The notes: generated by a model not told the origin, from the letters alone. A DNA stretch of 64,000 nucleotides from Lentzea cavernae (GCF_014653695.1 NZ_BNAR01000004.1:124001-188000), one strand, 5' to 3'. Positions 37,573-45,863 are shown, counted from the first letter of the stretch. Translations and numbers: made by a program.

Positions 37573-37710
37573 GTGCGCTGGCGCACCGGTTGCAGCGAGA
37601 TCACGCTCGGCCAGCTAGTCCGCCGACGCCCGCGGGCGTCGGCGGATGCTCGCCGGGGCGGGGTGGGAGCGAGGCGTTGACGGCGGCTTCCTGGCCGGCC
37701 TCGTCACCTA

Positions 37711-37995
37711 ATGGGCGGGCACTACGACTGGCGGGAGCAGAAGCACAGATCCGCGCGCTGCCGCCTACCGCACGGCTGGCCCGACTCCGTGCTGCGGTTC
37801 GAGAAGGTCCTCCGGGACCTGGACGCCGTCGTCCGCGCTCTGCCGGGCTACCCGTTCGCGGCACCGGTGACGGGGTGGCGGCGTGGCGACTCGCCGACGG
37901 CGTTCACGATCTTCCCCGAGGACCTCGTCAACGCGCCGCGGGAGTTCGCGGAGCGTTACGTCGCGGGAGTCCGCACCGCGACGTCCTTCGCCTGA
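37711..37995 (+). pseudogene. Epoxide hydrolase remnant with internal deletion
   Basis: The 94-residue frame reads as pieces of an epoxide hydrolase (EHN/alpha-beta-hydrolase family) joined together. HYDWREQ resembles the EHN N-terminal domain. LPHGWPDSVLRF and ALPGYPFAAPVTGW match the oxyanion-hole HGWPGS region and the following loop. SPTAFTIFPEDLVNAPREFAERYV resembles the C-terminal lid. The nucleophile Asp and catalytic His regions are absent and the full family length is about 380 residues. The match is from memory of family motifs; homology search would settle it. Confidence 0.5.
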
Positions 37996-38034
37996 GCGCA
38001 TCCGCGATCGTGCCCTGAACCGCCTATGACGGCG

Positions 38035-38346
38035 TCAGCGTTCGGAGTCGCCCTCGGCGGGGTGCGCGACCTCGTCGATGCCGAGGTCGGGGTTCGTGCA
38101 GGGTCCGGCGTCCTCGCTCGAGAACGCCGGTGCGGAGATGACGTTCACTTCGACGTGGCACACGTTGATGTCGCTGAGCAGTTCGGCGTTCTCCAGGTTC
38201 ACCAGGCTGACCTGGTGGTCGTGGTCGTACTCCGAAGCGCGCTGCGTCAGGTCGTCCGTCTCGCCGCCCTGCGTCGCGAACGCCGGCGTGCCCATCATCA
38301 GAAAACCCGCGCCGACAGCTACCGCGGTGACCGCTTTCTTCAACAT
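38035..38346 (-). CDS. Small secreted protein, rodlin-like (paralogue 1)
   Basis: This 103-residue protein has a typical signal peptide (MLKKAVTAVAVGAGFLMMG, cleavage probably after AFA). The mature part is acidic and contains two Cys in the segment LSDINVCHVEVNVISAPAF and GPCTNPD. The protein encoded next door shares the HQVxxVNL, SDxNxC, VNVI and CxNPD pattern, so the two are tandem paralogues. The VNVIS and CTNP features recall rodlins, small secreted proteins of the aerial-hypha surface layer in streptomycetes, but the match is weak. AGGAG lies nine bases before the ATG. Confidence 0.72.
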   Translation of the reverse strand: MLKKAVTAVAVGAGFLMMGTPAFATQGGETDDLTQRASEYDHDHQVSLVNLENAELLSDINVCHVEVNVISAPAFSSEDAGPCTNPDLGIDEVAHPAEGDSER

Positions 38347-38385
38347 GGTGAAGAACTCCTAGGAAAGTCGTCGAATCCCACAAAT

Positions 38386-38422
38386 GGGAACGGAGCCCGA
38401 CACAGGTCAGGGCTCCGTTCCC
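38386..38422 (-). terminator. Perfect 13-base hairpin between the two rodlin-like genes
   Basis: GGGAACGGAGCCC (38386-38398) pairs perfectly with GGGCTCCGTTCCC (38410-38422) around an 11-base loop. It follows the stop of the upstream small secreted protein by 39 bases and precedes the start of the second, so it probably terminates or attenuates the first transcript. Confidence 0.8.
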
Positions 38423-38461
38423 TGACGAAACGGCGCGCTTGCAGCAAGGCGCCGTCTCACG

Positions 38462-38698
38462 TCACTTGTCGTCGGGGTTGGCGCACAGCCCGCTGTCGTT
38501 GCCGGACAGCACCGGCACCGCGATGACGTTGACGTCGATGAAGCAGGCGTTCAGGTCGCTGACGACCTCGGAGTCGTCCAGGTTGACGCCACCGACCTGG
38601 TGGGTGAGGTCCAGCTCGGGGGCGTCCGCCATGGCGGTGGAACCGATACCGAGGAAAGCGCCCGCGATAGCGACGGCCGCTCCTGCCTTCTTCAGCAC
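38462..38698 (-). CDS. Small secreted protein, rodlin-like (paralogue 2)
   Basis: This 78-residue protein begins with a signal peptide (VLKKAGAAVAIAGAFLGIG, cleavage near AMA-DA). The mature part of about 53 residues contains HQVGGVNLDDSEVVSDLNAC, then IDVNVIAVPVL and GLCANPDDK. Two Cys are present and could form a disulfide. It shares its whole pattern with the next gene downstream. GTG at 38698 has AGGAG eight bases upstream; a longer reading to 38812 lacks a signal peptide start and is rejected. The function is unknown; a structural role at the cell surface is inference from size, secretion and the weak rodlin likeness. Confidence 0.72.
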   Translation of the reverse strand: MLKKAGAAVAIAGAFLGIGSTAMADAPELDLTHQVGGVNLDDSEVVSDLNACFIDVNVIAVPVLSGNDSGLCANPDDK

Positions 38699-38960
38699 GA
38701 AGTTTCTCCTTGAGGATCTTTTCGGGAACAACTCACGGCAAGCAAAAACGCCGACCACGAGCCCGGCCGGAACCATATCCACACGACCGGGGCCCACGAC
38801 GCCAATGATCACGCGATCGTATGAACAACCGCGCCGAAGTACACTTTCGAGTGAGCGATGTTTTCAACACCCGAAGACCGATTTCCCAGATTCCAGAACA
38901 TCCGTCCCGCACTGGCTCTCCACCGCTTTTTGTCCTTTGTGGAGAGACAAGCGTCGGTGT

Positions 38961-39494
38961 TCAGTCGCCGTGATCGTCCTCGCGCACGGAGGCGATGCGC
39001 TCGAGGACGACAGCGGCTTTCTCCGGGGCGAGGAAGCGAAGTCCCATGAAGTTGTCCCCGGCGTTGAAGCCGGGAAGCGCCCAGATCTCCTCGTAGGGCA
39101 TCCGCACCGGCCAGAACCGGCGCAGGCTGTACACGTTGCTCCACAAGCACTTCGCCGGATCCGGGTTCCACAGGCGCCGCGCGAGATCGGGGTCCCGGAG
39201 CCCGTGGCCGACCTCTCCGACGGCCAGCACGTGCTTCTGGCCGGTGAGGAGCACGACGTCACCGGTGGCCAGGCCGTCCATCCGCTTGTCGTGCCGCTCC
39301 GTGGCGCCCCAGAACCGGGCGCGGCCGCTCGGGTGCACGCTGGTCAACCGGGCGAGATCGGCGGGGTCCAGCACCTCGGCGAAGCGCGCGGACCGGAACG
39401 GCACCGTCCTGTCGAGCGTGTCGGCCCAGTGCCTGCGCGCCTCCGGAGTCCCGTAGGACGGCTGAATGAACACCTGCACCACGCACGTCAACAT
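38961..39494 (-). CDS. PUA/EVE-like domain protein, unknown function
   Basis: This protein of about 177 residues starts with VQVFIQPSYGTPEARRHW. It contains a segment that looks like a small beta-barrel of the PUA/EVE/ASCH type: ARFWGAT, GDVVLLTGQKHVLAVGEVG, then LWSNVYSLRRFWPVRMPYEE and FMGLRFLAPE. EVE-like domains bind modified bases in DNA or RNA and often occur as N-terminal parts of restriction enzymes. Here the domain stands alone, with no nuclease attached. The start at 39494 is the first ATG that does not overlap the divergent DGPF gene region. The assignment is tentative. Confidence 0.6.
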   Translation of the reverse strand: MLTCVVQVFIQPSYGTPEARRHWADTLDRTVPFRSARFAEVLDPADLARLTSVHPSGRARFWGATERHDKRMDGLATGDVVLLTGQKHVLAVGEVGHGLRDPDLARRLWNPDPAKCLWSNVYSLRRFWPVRMPYEEIWALPGFNAGDNFMGLRFLAPEKAAVVLERIASVREDDHGD

Positions 39495-39610
39495 ACCCAG
39501 CCGCGTTCGCCCGCGTCCTCGACCTCCCGCGACCGGGCACGGTCCGTGCCGATGCCGCGCGACAGCCGCGGCCCTGCAGCCCTTGCCGCGAGAAATTCCT
39601 CCTGACGAGA

Positions 39611-39637
39611 TGTAGACACGACGCGTCCCGCTCCGAC
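39611..39637 (+). promoter_or_regulatory. Possible ECF42-type autoregulated promoter
   Basis: TGTAGA at 39611-39616 and CGAC at 39634-39637 are 17 bases apart and lie about 55 bases before the DGPF gene. ECF42 sigma factors are reported to recognise a TGTCGA-type -35 and a CGA/TC-type -10 in front of their own DGPF partner genes. One base of the -35 differs. This is suggested by pattern and position only. Confidence 0.3.
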
Positions 39638-39693
39638 GTCCCGGGCGAGGATGGGGCCGACCGGCTGCGTCCACGACGAAGTCCAAGGGGCCG

Positions 39694-40089
39694 ATGGTGA
39701 AGTACGTGATCATGATCCACTCCAACCCGCAGCCGTGGGGGCACCCGACCCCCGACTACCTGCCCGACTACCAGGACATGCCGGAGGAGCAGCTGAAGCG
39801 GCTGCACGCCGAGTTCGAGACGTTGCTCGGGGAGCTGCGGGAGAAGGGCGAGCTGCTCGGGGGCGAGGCGCTGGGGGCGCCCGAGTCGTCGCGGCTGTAC
39901 CGGTGGAGCGACGGGAAGCCGCTGGTCACCGACGGCCCGTACTCGGAGGCCAAGGAGCACCTGGCCGGGTTCTTCCTCATCGACGTGGACGGGCAGGCGC
40001 GCGCGGAGGAGATCGCGGCGCGGTTTGCGGGGCCGGGCGAGACCGTCGAGTTGCGGCCCGCGATGTGGCCGGGCGGTTCCGACCAGTGA
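39694..40089 (+). CDS. YCII/DGPF-domain protein
   Basis: This 131-residue protein has the DGPF/YCII-related fold with the diagnostic VTDGPYSEAKEHLAGFFLID near residue 70. The start MVKYVIMIHS is typical. Its biochemical role is unknown. DGPF proteins are the conserved genomic partners, and targets, of ECF42 sigma factors. Here the next gene encodes such a sigma factor and overlaps by four bases (GTGA). Confidence 0.88.
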   Translation: MVKYVIMIHSNPQPWGHPTPDYLPDYQDMPEEQLKRLHAEFETLLGELREKGELLGGEALGAPESSRLYRWSDGKPLVTDGPYSEAKEHLAGFFLIDVDGQARAEEIAARFAGPGETVELRPAMWPGGSDQ

Positions 40090-41327
40090 GCGCACGGGTG
40101 GTGGAGGACGTGTGGCGGCGCGAGTCCCCGCACGTCCTCGCCGCCCTGCTGCACCGGTACGGCGATCTGGGCGACTGCGAGGACGCCGCGCAGGAGGCGG
40201 CCGAGGCGGCGGCGCGGCAGTGGGACCGCGACGGTGTGCCGGACAACCCCCGCGGCTGGCTCGTCCGGGTCGCGTCCCGGCGGCTGATCGACCGGGTGCG
40301 GGCCGACGGCGCGCGGACGGGGCGGGAGAACGCTCTCGGCGCCGCACTTCCCGTCGACTCCCACCTCTCCCCCGCCGCCGACCAGCCGCCTCACGACGAA
40401 GGCGACGACACCCTGCGGTTGTTGCTGCTGTGCTGTCACCCGAGTCTGAGCCGCTCCTCGCAGGTCGCGTTGACACTGCACGCCGTCGGCGGGCTGAGCA
40501 CCGCGCAGATCGCCGCCGCGTACCTGGTGCCCGAGCGCACGATGACGCAACGCCTCACCAGGGCGCGGTCCACGTTGCGGGCGGCGGGCGCGGTGTTCGG
40601 GCTCCCGGAGCAGGCCGACCTGCCCGCGCGCATCGCCGCCGTGCTCGACGTCTGCCACCTCATGTTCACCGAGGGGCACACCCGGTCCACCGGTGACGCG
40701 CTGGTCGACTCCCCGCTCGCCGAGGAGGCCCTCCGCCTCACCCGGCAGCTGCACGCGGTCGTCCCCGGCCACGACGAGGTCGCCGGCGCGCTGGCGTTGA
40801 TGCTGCTGACGCACGCCCGCGCGGCCGCCCGGACCGAGAACGGCGACCTCGTGCCGCTCGCCGAGCAGGACCGGTCCCGGTGGGACCACCAGCGGATCGC
40901 GGAAGGCGTGCGCATCCTCGAACAGGTGCTGCCGCGCGGGCACGTCGGCAGGTTCCAGCTGCAGGCCGCGATCGCCGCCGTCCACGCGGAGGCCGGGGAC
41001 TGGGAGGGAACCGACTGGCGGCAGATCACCCTGCTCTACGCCATGCTCGCGCGGGTGGCGCCGAGCCCTGTCGTGACGCTCAACCAGGCCGTCGCGCTCG
41101 GGATGGCGTTCGGACCCGAGCACGGTTTGGCCCTCATCGGCCCGTTGCTCGACGATCCCGTGATGCGACGGCACCACCGCACTCACGCCGTGCGAGCGCA
41201 TCTGCTGGAGATGAGCGGCGACCTGCAGGGCGCGCTCGACAGCTACCGCCAGGCGGCCCGGCTCACGGCGAGCCAGCCCGAGCAGCGCTACCTCAACGCC
41301 CGGATCCGCCGACTCGCCCCGAGATGA
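40086..41327 (+). CDS. ECF42-type RNA polymerase sigma factor with C-terminal extension
   Basis: This 413-residue protein is an extracytoplasmic-function sigma factor. Region 2 is visible near residues 10-75 (GDLGDCEDAAQEAAEAAARQW and NPRGWLVRVASRRLIDRVR) and region 4 near 115-175 (LTLHAVGGLSTAQIAAAYLVPERTMTQRLTRAR). A C-terminal extension of about 220 residues follows, including FTEGH and a TPR-like end. Length, extension and the DGPF partner place it in ECF group 42, in which the extension is needed for activity and no anti-sigma factor is found. The GTG overlaps the stop of the DGPF gene. Its stop is four bases from the end of the convergent NTPase gene. Confidence 0.88.
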   Translation: MSARVVEDVWRRESPHVLAALLHRYGDLGDCEDAAQEAAEAAARQWDRDGVPDNPRGWLVRVASRRLIDRVRADGARTGRENALGAALPVDSHLSPAADQPPHDEGDDTLRLLLLCCHPSLSRSSQVALTLHAVGGLSTAQIAAAYLVPERTMTQRLTRARSTLRAAGAVFGLPEQADLPARIAAVLDVCHLMFTEGHTRSTGDALVDSPLAEEALRLTRQLHAVVPGHDEVAGALALMLLTHARAAARTENGDLVPLAEQDRSRWDHQRIAEGVRILEQVLPRGHVGRFQLQAAIAAVHAEAGDWEGTDWRQITLLYAMLARVAPSPVVTLNQAVALGMAFGPEHGLALIGPLLDDPVMRRHHRTHAVRAHLLEMSGDLQGALDSYRQAARLTASQPEQRYLNARIRRLAPR

Positions 41328-41331
41328 CCGT

Positions 41332-44300
41332 TCACCCCCGGGATCCTGATCGCAGGTCGGCCAGGACGATCAGGCAGAGCCGCAGCTCCGCTGCCGCGTG
41401 GTGCGCCTCCCCCGACTCGACGAGCCGGGAGAACGTCGCGACGGCTTCCTCGACCTCGACCAAGGCCTGCTCCACGTCGGTGCGTGCCTCGGCCCGGATC
41501 GCGGAGAAAACCCGTTGTGCCCAGGCATGTGCGGCCACGTCACCGAAGCGGGCTGCCAGTTCGCCCAGCGAGGTGACAGCCGTGCGGCTGGCGGAGAGCG
41601 CTTCCGCGGTGCGACCTGACTGCTGCAGGAGGGACGCCATCTTGGTGAGGTCGACCGCACGTTGCCGGAGCAGGCTGTAGGTCATGTCGGAACCGGCCGG
41701 GAGCAGGGCCAGGAGGGCATCGGTGCCTTCCGCGCTCTCCCGGTAGGTGTCGACGGCTTCGTCCAGCTGGCCCGCGCCGAGCAGGTTCGACACGTGCGCG
41801 TCACGCAGTTCGGCGGCCACGGCCACGCTCTGCACCGGGGACACCGTGTGCGTCGGGATCCCGCGCTCGCGGGCCGCCTGCGCGAGCGGGTGGTCCGATG
41901 GCGGCACGGTCTTCGGTTCTTCAGGAGCCGGGGTTCTCCTGGCACGAGCGACACGCCACCACTGCTGGGCCTTCCGGGTCTCGTTGTGCCGCATCTGCTG
42001 GTCGGCGAGCTCCTTGGCGGCCTCGGGGTGGCCCGCCTCGGCCGCCCGCGCGAGCTGGGCGAGGGCCTCCGCGTGCCGGTCCTGCTCCGCCAGCATCAAG
42101 CCGAACCGGTAGTGGCCTTCCGGGTGGCCCTGGTCGGCGGCCGCGGCGAACCAGCGCTCGGCCCCGGCCAGGTCCCCGTCATCGCGGTGCACCGCGCCCA
42201 GGGCCGTCATGGCGTTCGCCATGCCCGCGTCGGCACCCGCGCGGAACCAGTGCCGCGCTTCGTCCCGGCGGCCCTGCTGCCAGCACAGGGCGCCGAGGTT
42301 GAAGCAGGCGGAGGTCATGCCCGCGGTGACGGCGGCGGCGAACCAGCGTTCGGCGTCTTCCGGACGGCCACCCGCGCGGTGCAGGTGCGCGAGGTTGAAC
42401 ATCGCCTCGGCGAGTCCCGCGTCGGCGGCCTGGAGGTAGAACCGTTCCGCCTCGGTCCTGCGTCCGGCCTTCTCGAGCTGCACACCGCGGTTGAACACCT
42501 CGACGACGTCCGGTTCGTAGGCGGACGCGGCGTACGTGGGATCAACGATGTGCAGGTTGCGCACCGTCGTGTCCAACATGGACCGATGGCTTTCGTTGTT
42601 CACCACAAGGCGTTCGAGCAACGCGATGGCTTCACGGAGCGAAGCGACGGCACGGTCGCGGTCCACGTGGGCGTACACGGCGCCGTGGCTCGCCAACGTC
42701 GCCGCGAGCAGCGCCTCGTGACGGGTGCGGTCGGTGCCGGCGAGCTTCCGGGCCAACGGCACGGCCTCGTCCGCGGTGGCCGCCGCCTCGGCACTCCGGC
42801 CGACGTCGCTGAGCCTGCCCGCGTGGTTCATCAGCGACAGCGCCAGATCGGCGGCGTAGGCCTCCGCGTTCAGCTCGGTGAGGTCGCGCCTGATGCCCAC
42901 CGCCTCCGCGGAGGCTTCCACCGCCTCCGCGGGGAGGTCGAGCCGGAAGCAGGCGCTGCCGAGGTTCGTCAACGCCCGCGCCAGGCCGGGCAGATGTGTT
43001 CCCGGAGCGCCGTCCACGAGCGGCCGGTAGACGTCCACGCTCTCGCTGAGCGCGCGCAGCGCGCCTTCGTGCTCACCGACGGCCAGGAGCCTCGTGCCGA
43101 GTGCGTTGAGCGCGAACGCGAACATCGGCGGATCCGAGGCATCGGTGCCCGCCAGCGACCGATGCAGCGCGACGGACTCCTCCGCGGCCGCGACGGCGTT
43201 CCCGCGCTGTCCGATGTTCTGCAACTGGTTGCCGTAGTTGGACAGGGTGAGCGCCAGACCGGCTCGAGCGCGGCCCGTGTCCTCGGCTCCGCGGAACAGC
43301 TGGACCGCGCGGCCCGTGAAGCCGACCGCGCTGTCGTGCTGTCCCATGTCCGACAGGTAGGCGCCGATGCGCATCACGCACAACGCGAGGTCGACCCCGT
43401 AAGTCGGCGGATCGAGCTCATCGAGCCGGCTGAGCGCGGCGAGCGCCTGGAAGCCGGCCTGCACCGCCTCCTGCTTGCGCCCGGCGTGCCCCAGCCGGAG
43501 CAGGAGCTTCGAGTACCAGGACGCGGCGTCCTGGAGGCGGGCGGTGTCGGTCACGTGCTCGCGCACCAGTCGCTCGGTGACCGCCGCGGCGCCCCTGTCG
43601 AGGTCGACCTGGCGTTCGCCGGGGAAGTGCACCTCGATGGCGAGCAGCACGTCCGTGTCGACGTGCCGCGCCTCGGCCAGTGCGATCAACGCGGCGCTGT
43701 CGGCGTGGACGGCGACCTCCGGGCGTTCGCGCAGCAACGCGCCGAGCTGCCCGCCCACGTGCGGCCACCGATCGGCCGCGGAGGCGAGCACCGTGATCGT
43801 CCTGGCGACCGTCGACGGCACCACCGCGTCCGGTTCGCCGATGCCGAGCAGGACGCCCGGCACGTCGCAGGCCCACGGATCGGGGTCGTAACCGCTGATG
43901 TCGTGCCCCGGCAACAGGAGCGCGACGAAGTCCTCCGCCAGGCGGTCCGGTTGCAGCGGCTGCAACACCTTCGAGCGGTCGAGCGGCGGATAGCAGAACC
44001 GGTGGTTGTCCAGGACCTGCTGGACGGGTTCGAGCCGCAGGCGCGTGAGCCGGGCGACGCCCTCGCGGTGGGACATGCTGTCGCTGAGCACGGAGGTGAA
44101 CACGGCTCGGGCCATGTCGGCCGACGACGTCTTGAACTCCGGACGCGGCTGCAGGCGTTCCCATCCCATCCGCTCGCGGTCGAGGAGGTACGCCGCGATG
44201 CCCTCGACGCTGTCGGGCATCGGCCCACCGGGGTGCCGCGCGCGAAGCGCCGTGACGAGAGCGGCCATGTGGATGGTCAGCACCTGACCGAACTCGTCGC

Positions 44301-45021
44301 CGTCCAACCCGCGTGCGACCTCGTCCACCGGCGCCGACACGCCCAGCACAGCCCCGAACCGGTCGCGGGCTGCGACGAAAGCACGTTCGCGCTCTCCCAC
44401 ACCGCGGGCGAACTCCGGCAGCAGCAGGTCACCGACCTCGGCACCGATCTCCCGCAACTCGCCGCGCAGAGCAGGCCACCACTGCACCGTGCGCCCGATC
44501 AGCAGCACCCGCACCGGTTCGCCCAGCTGCCCGACCTCCCGCAGGAGCGCGACGAGCTCCAGGTGCGGCCACCGGTCGGCGTAGTCCACGACCACCAGCA
44601 CGCCACCGGTCGCACGCGGCACGAACGCCACGTCGGAACTCGTCGCCTCCGACGCGTGACGGGCGAGCGCCACCTCCCACCCGCCCGCGGCCGACAGGTC
44701 GGCGAACCGCGCGGCCAGCCGCGACTTCCCCTGCCCTCCCGGCCCGTGCACCAGCAGGGCGGACATCGACGCGACCGGGGCGTCCCTCCAGGCCGCCAAC
44801 GCGGTGAGCTCGTCCTCGCGCCCGCTGAACGGCACGACCTGACTCCGCGCGTCGAGCAACTGGCTGGGCTGGTGCCCGAGCGACGCCGGGTCCACCGCGG
44901 GGGCGAACGAGAACGGTTCCAGCCGATGCGCGGGCGTCGCCGCGGTCACGTTGACCGGTCCGTGCGGGTTGTTGATCTGAACGCTGCCGGGACCGCTCAC
45001 GAAGCGCTGGTCACCGGTCAT
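41332..45021 (-). CDS. STAND-like NTPase with TPR and Sel1-type repeats
   Basis: This 1,229-residue protein has three parts. Residues 3-25 carry a short Gly/Asn/Pro motif (VxGPxSxQINxPxGxVNV). Residues about 60-380 form a P-loop NTPase: Walker A GPGGQGKS at 93-100, Walker B VVVDYAD near 143-149 and a VLLIGRT strand near 170. The rest is superhelical: TPR-like repeats at about 440-720 and Sel1/TPR repeats at about 770-930 (for example AMFNLAHLHRAGGRPEDAERWF), ending in further helical repeats. This is the layout of NLR-like STAND signal proteins, in which the repeats sense a trigger and the NTPase oligomerises. The ATG overlaps the stop of the upstream two-helix membrane protein as ATGA, and that protein ends with the same motif. 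I infer a sensor that acts on the membrane partner. Confidence 0.82.
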   Translation of the reverse strand: MTGDQRFVSGPGSVQINNPHGPVNVTAATPAHRLEPFSFAPAVDPASLGHQPSQLLDARSQVVPFSGREDELTALAAWRDAPVASMSALLVHGPGGQGKSRLAARFADLSAAGGWEVALARHASEATSSDVAFVPRATGGVLVVVDYADRWPHLELVALLREVGQLGEPVRVLLIGRTVQWWPALRGELREIGAEVGDLLLPEFARGVGERERAFVAARDRFGAVLGVSAPVDEVARGLDGDEFGQVLTIHMAALVTALRARHPGGPMPDSVEGIAAYLLDRERMGWERLQPRPEFKTSSADMARAVFTSVLSDSMSHREGVARLTRLRLEPVQQVLDNHRFCYPPLDRSKVLQPLQPDRLAEDFVALLLPGHDISGYDPDPWACDVPGVLLGIGEPDAVVPSTVARTITVLASAADRWPHVGGQLGALLRERPEVAVHADSAALIALAEARHVDTDVLLAIEVHFPGERQVDLDRGAAAVTERLVREHVTDTARLQDAASWYSKLLLRLGHAGRKQEAVQAGFQALAALSRLDELDPPTYGVDLALCVMRIGAYLSDMGQHDSAVGFTGRAVQLFRGAEDTGRARAGLALTLSNYGNQLQNIGQRGNAVAAAEESVALHRSLAGTDASDPPMFAFALNALGTRLLAVGEHEGALRALSESVDVYRPLVDGAPGTHLPGLARALTNLGSACFRLDLPAEAVEASAEAVGIRRDLTELNAEAYAADLALSLMNHAGRLSDVGRSAEAAATADEAVPLARKLAGTDRTRHEALLAATLASHGAVYAHVDRDRAVASLREAIALLERLVVNNESHRSMLDTTVRNLHIVDPTYAASAYEPDVVEVFNRGVQLEKAGRRTEAERFYLQAADAGLAEAMFNLAHLHRAGGRPEDAERWFAAAVTAGMTSACFNLGALCWQQGRRDEARHWFRAGADAGMANAMTALGAVHRDDGDLAGAERWFAAAADQGHPEGHYRFGLMLAEQDRHAEALAQLARAAEAGHPEAAKELADQQMRHNETRKAQQWWRVARARRTPAPEEPKTVPPSDHPLAQAARERGIPTHTVSPVQSVAVAAELRDAHVSNLLGAGQLDEAVDTYRESAEGTDALLALLPAGSDMTYSLLRQRAVDLTKMASLLQQSGRTAEALSASRTAVTSLGELAARFGDVAAHAWAQRVFSAIRAEARTDVEQALVEVEEAVATFSRLVESGEAHHAAAELRLCLIVLADLRSGSRG

Positions 45022-45353
45022 GGTTCGCGACGCTCGGGCTGCGGCTGCGTCCCGTACTGGACGTTGACCGTCCCCTGCGGCGAGTTGATCTGCGTGCTCT
45101 GAGGCCCGGTGACGTAGTACTGGTCGCCGCCGCGCGCCTCCTGCTCGCCGGCCGGTTCCGCCGCGGCGCGAGCCCGTTTCTCCAGCACCACCAGCACCAC
45201 GGTCAGCACGACCGCGATCGGCACCCCCACCCAGGCGAACCGCGCCCAGGCGTCGGGCAACGCCCCCGTAGCGACGTTGACCGCGCTGGGCAGCAACAAC
45301 ATCCCCACCACGATCCCACCGGCCAGCGGCCGGCGCCTCGCACTGCTCGCCAT
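45018..45353 (-). CDS. Two-helix membrane protein sharing a motif with the adjacent NTPase
   Basis: This 111-residue protein has two hydrophobic helices (about residues 10-30 and 38-58), a short basic/acidic linker and a C-terminal tail. Residues 76-98 of the tail match residues 3-25 of the adjacent NTPase at 15 of 23 positions (GDQ, then VxGPxSxQINxPxGxVNV). No enzyme domain is visible. The arrangement of a membrane segment plus a short motif repeated at the N-terminus of a STAND protein resembles effector/NLR pairs joined by amyloid-like signalling motifs in multicellular bacteria, but this motif is not one I can name. A role as membrane effector or anchor is inference. Confidence 0.75.
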   Translation of the reverse strand: MASSARRRPLAGGIVVGMLLLPSAVNVATGALPDAWARFAWVGVPIAVVLTVVLVVLEKRARAAAEPAGEQEARGGDQYYVTGPQSTQINSPQGTVNVQYGTQPQPERREP

Positions 45354-45431
45354 GATCGACCTCCCCCGACGTGTATCGGCGGTCCGGGCCCCGGTGTGAC
45401 ACCCACGAGCCCGTCAGAAGGTCTGCCCTGC

Positions 45432-45863
45432 TCAGTAGTCCAGTTCGAAGTCGAGGTGGTCGTCGGGGTCGACCGTCGCGACGAGCGTGTTCCCCGGCTT
45501 CAGGGCGGGGTCGTACCTGGTGTCGTGCTCGACCACGAACTCGGGCACGTCCGGGCCCTTGACCAGGAGCCGGACGCGGACGGTGGGGTCCTCGCTGATC
45601 GGCTCCACCGACAGGACCACGGCGGTCGCGGGCAGGCCGACCTCGTCGAGGCGCAGCAGTCGCCGCTTGGCACGCGTGACACCACGCCACACGCCAATGC
45701 CCAGCGGCAGCAGCACCACGGTGAGCACGATGCCGACGGTGCCGCCGTCAGCGGCCGCGTAGACGATCGGTCCGGTGACCATCAGCGCCACCGCGAAGAG
45801 GTACGGGACGACGTTCCCGCCCCGGTCGGCCCCGCGTACCTCGACGAACCCGTCCCCCGCCAT
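45432..45863 (-). CDS. Membrane protein with C-terminal beta domain, unknown function
   Basis: This 143-residue protein has two N-terminal transmembrane helices (about 18-37 and 43-60) and a soluble C-terminal domain of alternating strands (LPATAVVLSVEPI, VRVRLLVKGP, FVVEHDTRYDP, GNTLVATVDPDDHLDFELD). This resembles DUF3592-type proteins, in which a two-helix unit carries a small beta domain. It lies 78 bases upstream of the motif-bearing membrane protein on the same strand and may belong to the same transcript, although it lacks the shared motif. It diverges from an XRE regulator. Confidence 0.65.
   Translation of the reverse strand: MAGDGFVEVRGADRGGNVVPYLFAVALMVTGPIVYAAADGGTVGIVLTVVLLPLGIGVWRGVTRAKRRLLRLDEVGLPATAVVLSVEPISEDPTVRVRLLVKGPDVPEFVVEHDTRYDPALKPGNTLVATVDPDDHLDFELDY

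Noticed and set aside
39495-39725. N-terminal extension of the PUA/EVE-like frame
   Set aside because: It would overlap the start of the divergent DGPF gene and consists of Arg/Gly-rich sequence unrelated to the domain.
41662-45102. 1,146-codon plus-strand frame
   Set aside because: It is antisense to the STAND-like NTPase, whose Walker motifs and repeats are unambiguous; the plus-strand product is low-complexity Arg/Val/Gly sequence.
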